Part shown: positions 39,890 to 50,137 of the stretch, piece after piece
Position numbering within the stretch: the first letter of the stretch is position 1
Layout of the letters: each line of letters begins with the position of its first letter
Source of the DNA: Epiperipatus broadwayi
Lineage: Eukaryota; Onychophora; Udeonychophora; Euonychophora; Peripatidae
Length of the DNA stretch: 64,000 bases
Assembly: GCA_028023455.1 (NCBI GenBank)
Contig: JAQFVV010006245.1
Span: 6,753,276 to 6,817,275, forward strand
Reading direction: 5' to 3'
Position numbers and translations under genes: made by a program
Notes under the pieces: model-generated
Seen by the model: only the letters and a program-made list of their open reading frames with translations
Told to the model about the DNA's origin: nothing
Databases searched by the model: none

Positions 39890-40235
39890 AAATAAAGTAT
39901 TTTTTAAATTAAACCATGTATTATTTTGTTTAAATTCTCAATGTTTCAATGAAATATCATTCATTATTGTCAAGGTTAAGGTCTTAATGAAGAACTGTTA
40001 GATTTTAAGTAATTAATCTTGTTATTATTTAAGATCTAACAGTTCTTCATTAAGATCAAGTAGTAGAATTCCATAGCCGACTTTTTAAAAGATTTTCTGT
40101 GGGGAATCTAAGTGGATTAAAAAGTGAGCTCTGTCAACCAGATTTTTAAAAAGATTTTCTGTGGAGAATATAGGTGATTAGAAGGCCAAGGTCAGGAATT
40201 TAAATGAAATAATACATGGTTTAATCCAAAAATAT
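39890..40235. repeat. Fold-back MITE-like element
   Basis: The outer arms (about 39890-39945 and 40195-40235) share an AAACCATGTATTATTT-type core in inverted orientation. An inner palindrome (39982-40052) has arms CTTAATGAAGAACTGTTAGA and its complement. Beside it, a block of about 55 bp with AGATTTTCTGTGG(G/A)GAAT is tandemly duplicated (about 40080-40175). There is no coding. Confidence 0.55.
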
Positions 40236-40244
40236 TATATATAT

Positions 40245-40425
40245 ATATATATGTATATTGTGCTGGTCAAAACATGTTTATCCATCTAACATGAGCTGGA
40301 ACTCACAAAATGTACTTCAAACCCAGTCAAGCCCAAGATTTAGATCAGGGACCAGCCTGGATTCGAACCCACTCTCTAAGCCCCAAATCTAACACCTAAT
40401 GAATAACATAATAGTGATGGCACAT
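40245..40425 (-). mobile_element. tRNA-derived SINE-like element
   Basis: On the minus strand, TTCATTAGGTGTTAGA (about 40402-40418) matches a pol III A box with D-arm character, and TGGGTTCGAATCC (40371-40383) is a near-perfect B box, with tRNA-like spacing. The body continues to an (AT)n tail at about 40245. A whole functional tRNA is not supported because no acceptor stem pairs. Confidence 0.62.
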
Positions 40426-40824
40426 GAGAATTAATCTTAATCCGGCCGACTAGCAAAGCTGAGCAAAACAATGAGACATCTATTAACTATGACTATATTA
40501 AAATAATATATAAGCATGGCTGTAATATGTGGAAGTGGAGGAAAAGGAGTTCGAACTACTCAAATAAATTAGACAATAAAATATAGTTTAATTACTGACA
40601 AATTATTATACATTTATAAATTAATTATATACATTAGTGTGTGTGTGAATGAGCAAGCGGTCTACCAAGCGATAGAGGATTACATAGTGTCATTCACGCT
40701 ATTATTTCTCATATGCTTTTTATTAGCTAAATGATATATTATAAATGAACACACATCTTTGGTGGGTCCAATATTAAGATGCCAAACGAATATTAGAAAG
40801 AATTACATAATACTACCATTAATG

Positions 40825-40860
40825 CTTTGATTTACGGTTCTGAAACGTGGTAACTAACAT
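40825..40860 (+). pseudogene. Short LINE RT fragment (INALIYGSETW)
   Basis: Eleven codons give INALIYGSETW before a stop. 'YGSETW' is a common motif after the RT domain of several LINEs. Nothing around it is in frame, so this is a heavily decayed piece. Confidence 0.45.
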
Positions 40861-41311
40861 ATGATTTAGGGGAGTGTTATGAAATTCATTATACATATGA
40901 TATAAATTATTTTCATGCCATTGAGGTCATGAAAATAAACAAAAGACAGTTAAAAGATTATATTTAAAACTATGACAAAATATTTAATGATAAATTATAC
41001 TATGACAAAATATTTAATGATAAATTATTTTAATGATAGTAAAACGAACGCTTTATTTTCCCCAAGGCATATAGATACTCTTAAATATAGATATAAGTTA
41101 TGATGGTGAGATTGTTTGATAAGATTGAAATAACATTAGTAATTAATCTAGCTATTAATATTTGGCATTGATATATATTTTGAGCAGAGTGCATTTTAAT
41201 GTTAGAGCATTAAAACTGGGTCATGAAGCAAAAGAAATACTAATACAAATAAGTTTGCGGTGCTGACATAATAGCCTAAAATAACAGGAAAAGTCGTGCT
41301 TCTGGACGAAA

Positions 41312-41500
41312 GATGAAGTGGATGGGAATAGCATGTGCCATACTTAGGAATCACCACCAGAGGCCTTTTTATATGAAGAAATGGATGGGCATAGCATGTG
41401 CCAGACTTATGGGTCACCACCAGTGGCCTTTTATACAAAGAAAGAATACGCATAGCATGTGCCAAACTTATGGGATCACCACCAGAGGCATTTTATACGA
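41312..41500. repeat. Minisatellite, three units of about 62 bp
   Basis: Three imperfect units share CATAGCATGTGCCA(G/T)ACTTA or a close variant, TCACCACCAG(A/T)GG and TTTTATA. The repeat stays open in both directions (41313-41576 plus, 41202-41465 minus), so the two 87-codon frames are by-products of the repeat and not evidence of a protein. Confidence 0.8.
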
Positions 41501-41513
41501 AATAAATATGATT

Positions 41514-41582
41514 CCGGATAGCTCAACTATCTATGGAATAAGATATAAGAAATCTATGGGTTCGAACTTGTCGTAACCCCCA
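41514..41582 (+). mobile_element. tRNA-like SINE head
   Basis: TAGCTCAACTAT (41519-41530) resembles an A box and GGGTTCGAACT (41558-41568) a B box, 39 bp apart, slightly short of tRNA spacing. It directly follows the minisatellite. Confidence 0.42.
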
Positions 41583-41749
41583 GATTAAAAGATTAGAAGC
41601 ACGTATATATAAAAACACAAAGATCGGCTAAATGTCAGAAACACAGTAATGAATGAATGTCACTAATGACATGAGATAAGTTTACTGCTTTAAAATATAA
41701 ATGACCCTAGTTTGAATACTATAATTTAGACAAATAATATGCTATGCAG

Positions 41750-41753
<4 letters not shown>

Positions 41754-41789
<36 letters not shown>

Positions 41790-41813
41790 AACGGAATATA
41801 ATATCCCGTCACA
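41754..41813. repeat. (TA)n run followed by a 27-bp imperfect palindrome
   Basis: About 30 bp of (AT)n leads into 41787-41813, which starts TGTAACGGAATA and ends TATCCCGTCACA, complementary arms with two mismatches. TGTAACG starts are common in LTRs, but I cannot locate a partner end. Confidence 0.6.
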
Positions 41814-42758
41814 TTATTTTAAAATTAAAATAAAAGACCATAAATAAAAATTGATTTATTAAAAAGAAAAAAAAACTTAATTTAAAAACTGTTTAACGTA
41901 TATATAGATCGCATGATGGACAACTTTAAAAACTTTTAAAAAATAAAAATATTTGAAAGTAATTTTTTTTGTAAAAAGTAAAGATATAAAGATTGATATT
42001 TTAAAAATAGAAATAATGTTGATTTCTATAGTCTTAGAAAATGGAAATGATTGTCTTATTAATTAAATGATTGATCAAAAGCAAACTACCTCGTGAGGCA
42101 TGTAAAATAAATTAAATGGTCAGATAAGAGAATACAAAGGAATTAAATGACCAATCCAAACACGAAAATGACAGCACGGACCATAACTGAAACACGAATG
42201 GATTAGTGACGTCTTGCTCGTTGAATCTCAAGATCTAATGATAAGAGACTAATAAAAATATAAAAGCCAAATTATTATTATAATTGTTATCGGAGAGCTG
42301 ACTATGAATATGTCGTTATAACTAGCTATATTGCAGATTTTCACGATGTGGAAGTCTGCAATAAAATTAAATTTTCCGGACAATCAGCTGAGACCTCCCT
42401 ATGACAGTTAGGGACCAAAAAGGAATGGCAAGTGGCGGCTTCGTTTTTAAAAAGGAAGAACAAACAATCTATATAAGTGATCACGAAGATGGACCTCAGA
42501 ATCTGTAAAGTATAAACTTTTGCCAATTGAACTTTCTTTTAAATAATTACCGTATAACGTCAATAAGTAATCAATCCAAAAAAAAAAAAGTAATATAAAT
42601 GAATGTACTCTTATCTGACCAAGAATAGAACTCTAAATCAATTATAAATATTTGTTTTATATACGTTTGCTATTTCAATCATTTCCATTTTTTTTTATTT
42701 AATTATTTATGTTTGTGTTTAACTAGGTTATTTATTTCTATCTGTTAAATAAAATGTA

Positions 42759-43260
42759 TTAAATTAAAGTTGGGTGTAGATAGCTGCATGGATAAAGAGT
42801 AATAACTTTAAATTCGTTTATGTTTAATTTAAAGGATTTTAGTGTCAGGCTATTTGTTTCGTAGTTAGGGCAATGCTTGTGGAAGGATATATGGGTGTTT
42901 ATATTAATGTAATGTGAAGCGTGTTTAGCATACAGGGCAATGTGCCCAACTGAATGCATGACCCCAAAGAGGCAGTCATATCGTTGAGATGGTGGCAGAT
43001 GTATTTCCTGCGCCATTGACCCCTTCTAGCTCTATGGACAGGGATTTATAAGACGGCAGAAAGACCGCTTTCCCCCATACGTAGCACTCTTTAAAATAAA
43101 AAAAATTATATACATGATTCCTTAGTCTAACAGATGCCCTTTCCTGATCTAGACACGGATCATTTCCTTCAAATAATATCACGCCGTCAGATGCCCATAC
43201 CTGTCGGCGTGGTTTTATGCTAGCATCTTCATATTGCATTGGTTGCAAATATATATCTGG
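42759..43260 (-). other. Less AT-rich stretch with two overlapping frames, unidentified
   Basis: The base composition is clearly less AT-biased than its surroundings. Two minus-strand frames (43248-42976 and 43016-42759) overlap in different registers, as one frame with a shift might. The translations (for example RRQVWASDGVILFEGNDPCL) match no family I recognise. It may be the 3' part of an unclassified repeat. Confidence 0.3.
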
Positions 43261-44399
43261 AAGCTGACATTGGGTTGGCTACGAACTTTTAGTCTGGGAT
43301 TGAATGAATGTTTTGATAAGTTTTAAGTGGAAAAAAAAAATCTATGTAGACTATCTATGCTCGTCATGCTAAAGTAAAAATATAATTTAAATATCCATCT
43401 GTACGATCTATTTAAAATAGTAATTTAAATTTAAAAAAAAATATTAATGTTAAAATCTAAAAATAAATTTATTCCTCAATTTTAAATGTGCGTTAATAAA
43501 AATCTATTTGTGTGTTAATTACTGGCAGTGGCTTCTTTTATTTTATTGTTCTAAATATTTAATATATACTTCGAGAGAATAGAAATCTATTGAAACTTAT
43601 AAATGTTTAAAATCTCTGCTACTCTATGAGCTAGTGACCTTGGGCAAACGATCGGAATCCAAATATATAAATTAAAATAAATTTTTTTTTTTAAACTTAA
43701 CGTACCTGCCTACTATATAAATTTTCTAGGTTCAAATGCCTAGTGGCGCCCTGTAGTGCAGATTACGTGAAGTCTTTTATCCCCGATCATTAAAATATAT
43801 ATATATATATAGAGAGAAAGAGATTTTACTTAGTAACTAAAATAGTAAAATATTAAAATTTCCCAAAGACGTTAAGATTTTATTTAATAAAAGAAACATT
43901 AAGATTTATCCCCATCTCTTTTCTGCTATTTTTAAATAAATCAATCACACCTTCATGATTTTTATAATAACTGGAATATTTAAATGCTATATTTGATATT
44001 TTAAGAGTATGAAAAATGAAGTAAGATTAGCAGTTATATAGGAAACAAATTATAAGTCACCCTTTCAGAATTTAATAAATAATTATAAAATAAATGTTTC
44101 AGAATGTTAATTAGCTTGAGTTCCAGGTAGAAAATCCAGAGTTAAACAAATATTTTTATATTAAAAATGAACCTAAAATGTTGATTCATAAAACAATCTA
44201 GCAAATGTATTAATTTACAATGCATTATATATATATATTTTTAAGGGGACGTTAATAACCTTTTCATGAAGGTTTAGTTAAAAAAAATGACAGAAAAGAT
44301 TTTTAGAAATTAAGCTCGCCAGGTTGCGAGATTGGCATTTTAATAATAAGCAAGCAGATATATAAATCAAATAATAAATACATATAAATAAATGACCGC

Positions 44400-44625
44400 A
44401 CCAAAGTTAAAGAAAGTTAAGAGCATATGAGATAGGATTAGATATAAAGAAATCATTTGAGAGCAAATTTACATTCACAGATTATATAAAAAGCAAAGTT
44501 AAATAATACATGAGAAATCTTGTTTAGTAGAATTCGAGATTAATTAATCAAGCTAGATTTAGTTCCAATGGTGGCGGTTTGGAATAGTTTACCTTGTAAT
44601 TTTAAGAGTCCAATTTAGTAGTTAC
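44400..44625 (+). pseudogene. CR1-like LINE C-terminal fragment
   Basis: One plus frame ends KILFSRIRD-stop-LIKLDL and VPMVAVWNSLPCNFKS. The last part is the familiar 'F..R....WN.LP..V' ending of CR1/L2/Jockey-type polyproteins. There is at least one stop and no RT. Confidence 0.55.
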
Positions 44626-46478
44626 ACATGCACGGCAATTGAAATGCAAGTACTTCGGTGGCAGAAAACTTCTATTAGCCCTCTAAAGTTCTTTTTAGAC
44701 CTTTCTTCATTTCAGGGCAGCAGGATATTATGGTAGCGGCAGAGGATGATGACCCATAGGGCCAATAAAGAGTGGTTGATTTACTGCTACATCATTTTAA
44801 GTTTCACCGCGATGTTAACCATCATTTTCTCTAGAGTAGCTAATTTAATCTGTGCTTTAAAAATCCAGCCATTATTTATACCCTTCCGCAGGTATTTCTG
44901 GAATGCTTATAATTAATTAGTTAGTTGTTTTTGAAAGATGCAATTGTAAGATAATATCCAAAAATAAATTCAAATCTATTTCCAGATTAGAAATAAATTT
45001 GACAACATGTTTTATACAAAAGAAAATCTTTAATGTACTTAATCCCATTTATTTTAAGTAAAACTTTAATTAAAAAAAATACCTCTCTTTAATTATTTTT
45101 GGACAATTAACAACAGTCACATCTTCCATATTGGATTTTATAAAAAATATACAGTTTAATAGAAAAACAAGCAATTGAAAAAGAAAAAGTTAAAAATGAC
45201 ATATAATAAATATTTAAAAACATCAATATTTTGTTAGTAAGTTTTGCTCCTATATATATATTTGAGCCGCATCTATAATACTTTAATAAAAAAGAACTAA
45301 TAATTAATAAAAAGAATTAATAATAATTTTAAAACATGTTGTTGAAACATTAAATTTTATAATTTAGGCGCGCATCTCAAATATATACATGAAATATATA
45401 TACACGACAAAAGGAGTGGGATGGGAAATAGGGATTTAAACATAGGTTAGTAGATGGAAACATGAAGCTCAATCTTAAGCTAAGATTGACTGCTTCAATA
45501 TATACATATTGTGCCATTACAATTTAGTCACTAGCTAAATTTATAGTAATGTGCATGTAGAAAAGGTAAACCAAAAATCATCATCACATTTTTATATAAC
45601 CATAAAAGAAGCTGTAGGGCATCCAAGTTCAAACCCTACAAGGTCCAGTTCTAAAAGCTTTAAACAGAGAAAGAATGGGTCAACAATTACATGCTTTACT
45701 TGTTTGTGTGTTGATAGAAAGGTAATACACACATTTAAACTATTTAATATTTAAATTTTCTGTTAAAAAGCAAAGTTATAATGCATACATATAGGCAATG
45801 TATGTGTAAATTATTTAATTGTTTTATATTTCAAATATTCAACATTTTAACTTTCTTTAAAACTAAGCTATGCTTGATCAATTCTAACATTTTATTCTAT
45901 ACTTCTATTTTGCTTTTCTTTAATTATAAGTGGGATTTAAAAGTTACAGATTTAATTAAATAATTGGGTTATAATTACTAAGCTAGCAATTATATTATTT
46001 AAGGTTAGTTTATGAATGATTTGAAAGAATGAAGGATGTGTGTACATTACATACAAAATTTTACATTTCCTAAATATTGAAAGAAAAGGAAGTATTAAAT
46101 CTGTTAAATTATTTTTTTTGTACAATTTTTTTTGTTAAAAGAGGAAATCTGTTTAATCAGATATCGATCTTTGTAGTAATTTTTTTTGTAAATGATTGTC
46201 ACTTTGGAAACTTATAATGAGTCAGAGCTCTAAATTTTGAAATTGTCTTATCTCAAGATCTATAGAAAGGAAGCTCAAAGATTTGAAGTGTTACCTGGAT
46301 GTTAAAAAGAAAAAAAAAACAAAAGAAAGGAAATAAGAATTGAGTCTATTTTTTTTTTAAAACAAAAGTGTCTGGAAAAAGGATTAAACTTTTCAGTTGA
46401 AAAATACTTTGGTTGAAAATAAATTAGAGATCTAATTAAAACAAATTTGTCCAAAAATAGCAAGTGATGCTATCTCTG

Positions 46479-46513
46479 ATTGGTTAAGGTAGCTAAAAAT
46501 TGGATATAAAAAG
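46479..46513 (+). promoter_or_regulatory. Candidate LTR promoter: inverted CCAAT and TATA box
   Basis: GATTGGTTA (an inverted CCAAT box) is followed about 25 bp later by TATAAAAAG (46505-46513). The same arrangement is in the 3' LTR at about 52705-52739. If it is used, the transcript starts about 1 kb into the LTR, leaving about 2.3 kb of R-U5. This is inferred from motifs only. Confidence 0.4.
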
Positions 46514-48416
46514 CTGTTTTGAATTATTATTAAGATTATTATTGTGATTGATTCAGATTATTAAACTATAATATTGAACGTTGAAAATAAAAAAAAATGG
46601 CTTGCTAGAAAAATTATATGTATATTCCATTTGCCGGACCATCTGGGGAAGCTGCACATCACATAGGAAAGGAAAGATGTGTCTAAATAATATTCTACAC
46701 CTTTCAACTGACCAGATAAATAAGATGTTTTTAATAGAAGGAAGAAAGCATTCACCTGCATTCAAAGAAGATGAATTAATCTACTGATAAATATTAATCA
46801 TCAAGTCCAATTAATTGTTCCAACAACTGATTTTAAACTCAAGAAAATTTACAAATGTGAAAACAACTGCTGTATTTCATCCACATGCTTGACAGGAAGA
46901 GAAGAAAAATTAATATAATGATTTCCAAATTATCCACTAAAGCAAATAACCTCAATAGAGTCACCATCATCAAATAGTTATACACCTCAAGAAAGAGATT
47001 GTTCCCAGTAAAACGGAAATGGTAGCTGCAGAAATATAAACCTTATACAAGACAAGTTTGAACCCTTGGAAATTCGCCACAAACAAAAAGATCGGTAATA
47101 TGACTTTTTATATCTATTTTCTTTATGATATCAGTCTTAATAAACATTTTAGCAATAAAGTGGTATATTTTATTTAAAGAACCTTTAAAGACTATTCAGA
47201 TCGATTAAAACAAGAATGTCTTACTAAAAATAACTTTGAGCTTCATAAATGATCTTGAATGTATGAAAATGATTTGTTTATTAATTTTACAATATTAATG
47301 TGTAAAACAATTTTTTTTTATGGTATTATGATTTTAGTTTTAACTAATATATTATTATTTTGGTTTTAAATAATATTTTGTTATCATGGGATAAAACACG
47401 CACATACATAATAATATTTTATATGTGTATAATTGGAAGTGAATGTGGAATAATGAGTAGTATTAGAATATTAGATTATTTTGTTTCAAGTTCAGTATAG
47501 ATTTCAGCGCTTGGAAGGGAGGGGGAGAAAATAATTTAAGACTCTTTTCTAAAAACTTGCTCTTTCAATTTTACTAACATTTTTTTTTATTCTATTTACA
47601 TGTTGGATTTTTTAAGTATGTGTGTTAATGAGCAGATAATATTTTTTGTCTTGAAATACTTTTCATGGTTAATGTGACGTCCAACTTAACACAAAATACA
47701 TTTGAAGGGAAAGGGGGAAGAACTTAAAATTAATCTGAGGATTGTTATATAATCAATTATTATTATTATTCATGTCAATTTTCATATTTATCTAGAAATT
47801 TTTCTGTATATGTTAGAAATGTAGTAATAAATATTAGTTTGTTTTATTAAACGAGGCGTATATATTTCATTAAGTGTAGTCTTGGTTAAGTGTGATTATT
47901 CATCATCATCAATGGTTGAATATTGGTTATTTAAGATATAATTAAGTATGCTAAAATTAAGCAATAATTATGCATTTCTTTATAAAATTTAGTTTTATGT
48001 TTAGGCTTAGTCCTAGAGCTGTAGTTGAAACCCTTGTCATTAACGTTATTATTATCATCATCATCATCGTCATCAACCTTTTAATTAATGAGCTGTTTAA
48101 CTGTTTAAAGGCCATAAATAAATATTGATTTTATAATATTTAGTGATTTCTTAGTATTATTATAACCACATCCCATCATCTATTTCATGCAAGGATGAGT
48201 GAATTGCCATCCTAAATTAGTTATATATAATCTGAGCTAGTGAACTTATAAAATATTGAAACACATTTGTTATGTTAAGATCTGAGAAATGATTTATGTC
48301 TAGTATACTCCACTTTGGTTTATAGAGGTTTTACTTTTACCTAAATATTAGTGCATATAGTGATATGGCTCAAAAAGCAAAATCTTCCATTTTATTATAA
48401 ATAAAGTACCAAGAAG

Positions 48417-48499
48417 GGATTCAAACCCGGTACATGTAAAAGGTTATCAGATATAACCGTGTCTAGATTCAGATAATCTAGTGGCGCCCTGCTAGACCA
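48417..48499 (-). repeat. tRNA-like (SINE-head) segment inside the LTR
   Basis: On the minus strand TGGTCTAGCAGGG (48487-48499) resembles an A box and GGGTTTGAATCCC (48417-48429) a B box. The spacing is longer than in a plain tRNA. It is repeated in the 3' LTR at about 54647-54729, so it was in the element before the last transposition. Confidence 0.45.
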
Positions 48500-48805
48500 T
48501 ATTCACTTAGTATTTGTTTAAACATGCACTTAACATCAAACCAAGAAATGAAAGTGGATAAGATCTACTGTTTGTATACCTGAGTTATATTTTATTGAAT
48601 TACTAGTGTACTCACTTCACGTGATTTCCATATACCTGAGTCAAATACTGGTTATTAATAATTTGCTTATAATTCTTGATATTTGAACTCCTTCACTTAT
48701 ATGGTAATAGTTATATTGTAACCATCTATAATAATTTGATCAACCTTTAATTTTGATATTGGACTCCTTTAAATATTTCTTTGAGTAACTTTATTTATGT
48801 TACAA

Positions 48806-48823
48806 TGGACACCCAACTGGGGC
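48806..48823 (+). other. Primer binding site (tRNA-Lys-like)
   Basis: TGGACACCCAACTGGGGC starts with the TGG expected for annealing to a tRNA 3' CCA. It shares CCCAAC and TGGGGC with the Lys-type PBS as I recall it, with differences between. Its position directly after the LTR supports the call. Confidence 0.72.
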
Positions 48824-49397
48824 CTGATATTTTGCCATATACCTGAAAAAGAGAGTCTATAGAATGATGGGAGATGTGTGGTTAAAAATAGAGAAATTTT
48901 TTTTTAGTAAAATTTTTTTTTTTTCAGTAAAAAAAATTTTTTTTTTGTCTTACAAAATTTTCTTGGCCAAACAGTCTTATTTTAGATGATGATGTTTAAT
49001 ATGATTTAATTTTTCATTGATGATGATAAAATGGGTACAGCCATAAAACAGCTTAGTTTTTTTTTATCAATTTTGAAAATAGAGATGAATATCACAACTT
49101 AAGACAAAGGTGAAATAAATAATAGATTTTTTTTGTGGAACATTAAAATAATTTATTGCCAGATAGGATAGGCATAGTAATAGTGATGAATTATGGAATA
49201 GTAGTCTCATGTGTGTTTGGGGAGTTCATTTTGTAAAAAGTCTATGATTTTAGAGGTTTGATTGGATGGTTGATCGTTGGAGTTTGGTTGGTTAGATTGC
49301 TGTTTTGATGATGAGTGGAGAGTTTTGTCATTGCCTTGAGAATGCTATGTATTTCGTGTAACTTATGAATGATCAAACCCATTCACTGCTCCAACCC

Positions 49398-49680
49398 AAT
49401 TTATATGTTATCTTTATTTTATCATGAAGCAGTTAACAGCAGACCTGCCATGATATCAGCCTATAAGTCTCCAAGAGAGAGAGCATGGCATAGTTTTCCA
49501 ATCCAGTTATATGTTATTCTTATGTTATCATGAAGCAGTTAACAGCAGTCCTGCCATGATATCAGCCTATAAGTCTCCAAGAGAGAGAGAGCAAGGTTTC
49601 GTTTTTGTAGTCTATAATAAGCAGGGCATTCCTTGATACTTGCCACATAAGACTCCAAGAGAGAGAGCAAGGCATAGTTT
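49398..49680 (+). repeat. Tandem repeats in the element's leader
   Basis: Two units of about 103 bp (49398-49500 and 49501-49605) share ATCATGAAGCAGTTAACAGC, TGCCATGATATCAGCC and AAGTCTCCAAGAGAGAGAG. A third, shortened unit (about 49625-49680) keeps GACTCCAAGAGAGAGAGCAA and GGCATAGTTT. They lie between PBS and ORF, where retroelements carry dimerisation and packaging signals; that role is inference. Confidence 0.8.
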
Positions 49681-50137
49681 ATCTATTTTAGCCCCTAAGA
49701 CTTAATACATCTTGTATTGCAACAGAGTTTGCTTCATTTAATCAAGGGTTGTGGTAGTTAATAGTGATCGAATTGGGATGATCCTCTGAGTGCTCGTGAT
49801 GCATTGTGTGATTATAGTGCTGTGACTGAATTCTTTTATTTATCTCAAGATTGTGAACTGCTAGTCATTCTGTGGACTGTCAATATCTGTCGGATTTCTG
49901 GGAGAATGGATGAATGTATAATTTGGGCTATTACAGACAGACATGCACTATATAGATTATTGTTGTGTAGTTCATTAAATAAGGATATTAAATTTTTTTT
50001 TTTTGTTGTATTTGTAAATGCATAATAAGGTGAAAATCAAATCAGTCAGTTGGTCAGAATAGGTGTCAGACAGGGCGAAGATGTGTGGATCTTTGATGGT
50101 CAGGGAAGTACAGATGGGATATACATAGTTTTATAAC

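Larger units (their letters stand above)
45510..48804 (+). repeat. 5' LTR, 3295 bp
   Basis: It starts TGTGCCATTACAATT and ends TTATGTTACA. Differences from the 3' LTR are limited to scattered substitutions, homopolymer length changes and one local block (48032-48058). Small frames inside (45551-45754, 46581-46787 and others) are identical in both LTRs simply because the LTRs are; none resembles a protein. The LTR also carries a candidate promoter (46479-46513), a tRNA-like segment (48417-48499) and an ATC-rich simple repeat (about 48050-48075). Confidence 0.9.

Noticed and set aside
41787-42600. A possible LTR starting TGTAACGG
   Set aside because: No matching 3' end, PBS or partner repeat could be found.
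43722-43768. SINE-like head near GGTTCAAATGCC and GGCGCCC
   Set aside because: The B-box-like motif and the GGGCGCC motif point in opposite orientations, so the tRNA-like arrangement is not coherent.
45551-46787. Small ORFs inside the 5' LTR (45551-45754, 45781-45963, 46553-46787 in several frames), repeated in the 3' LTR
   Set aside because: Their identity between LTRs follows from LTR identity and is not protein conservation; sequences are AT-driven and match nothing.
48890-48955. Poly-T/poly-A palindrome after the PBS as a structured element
   Set aside because: Homopolymer runs pair trivially; no sequence-specific stem is evident.
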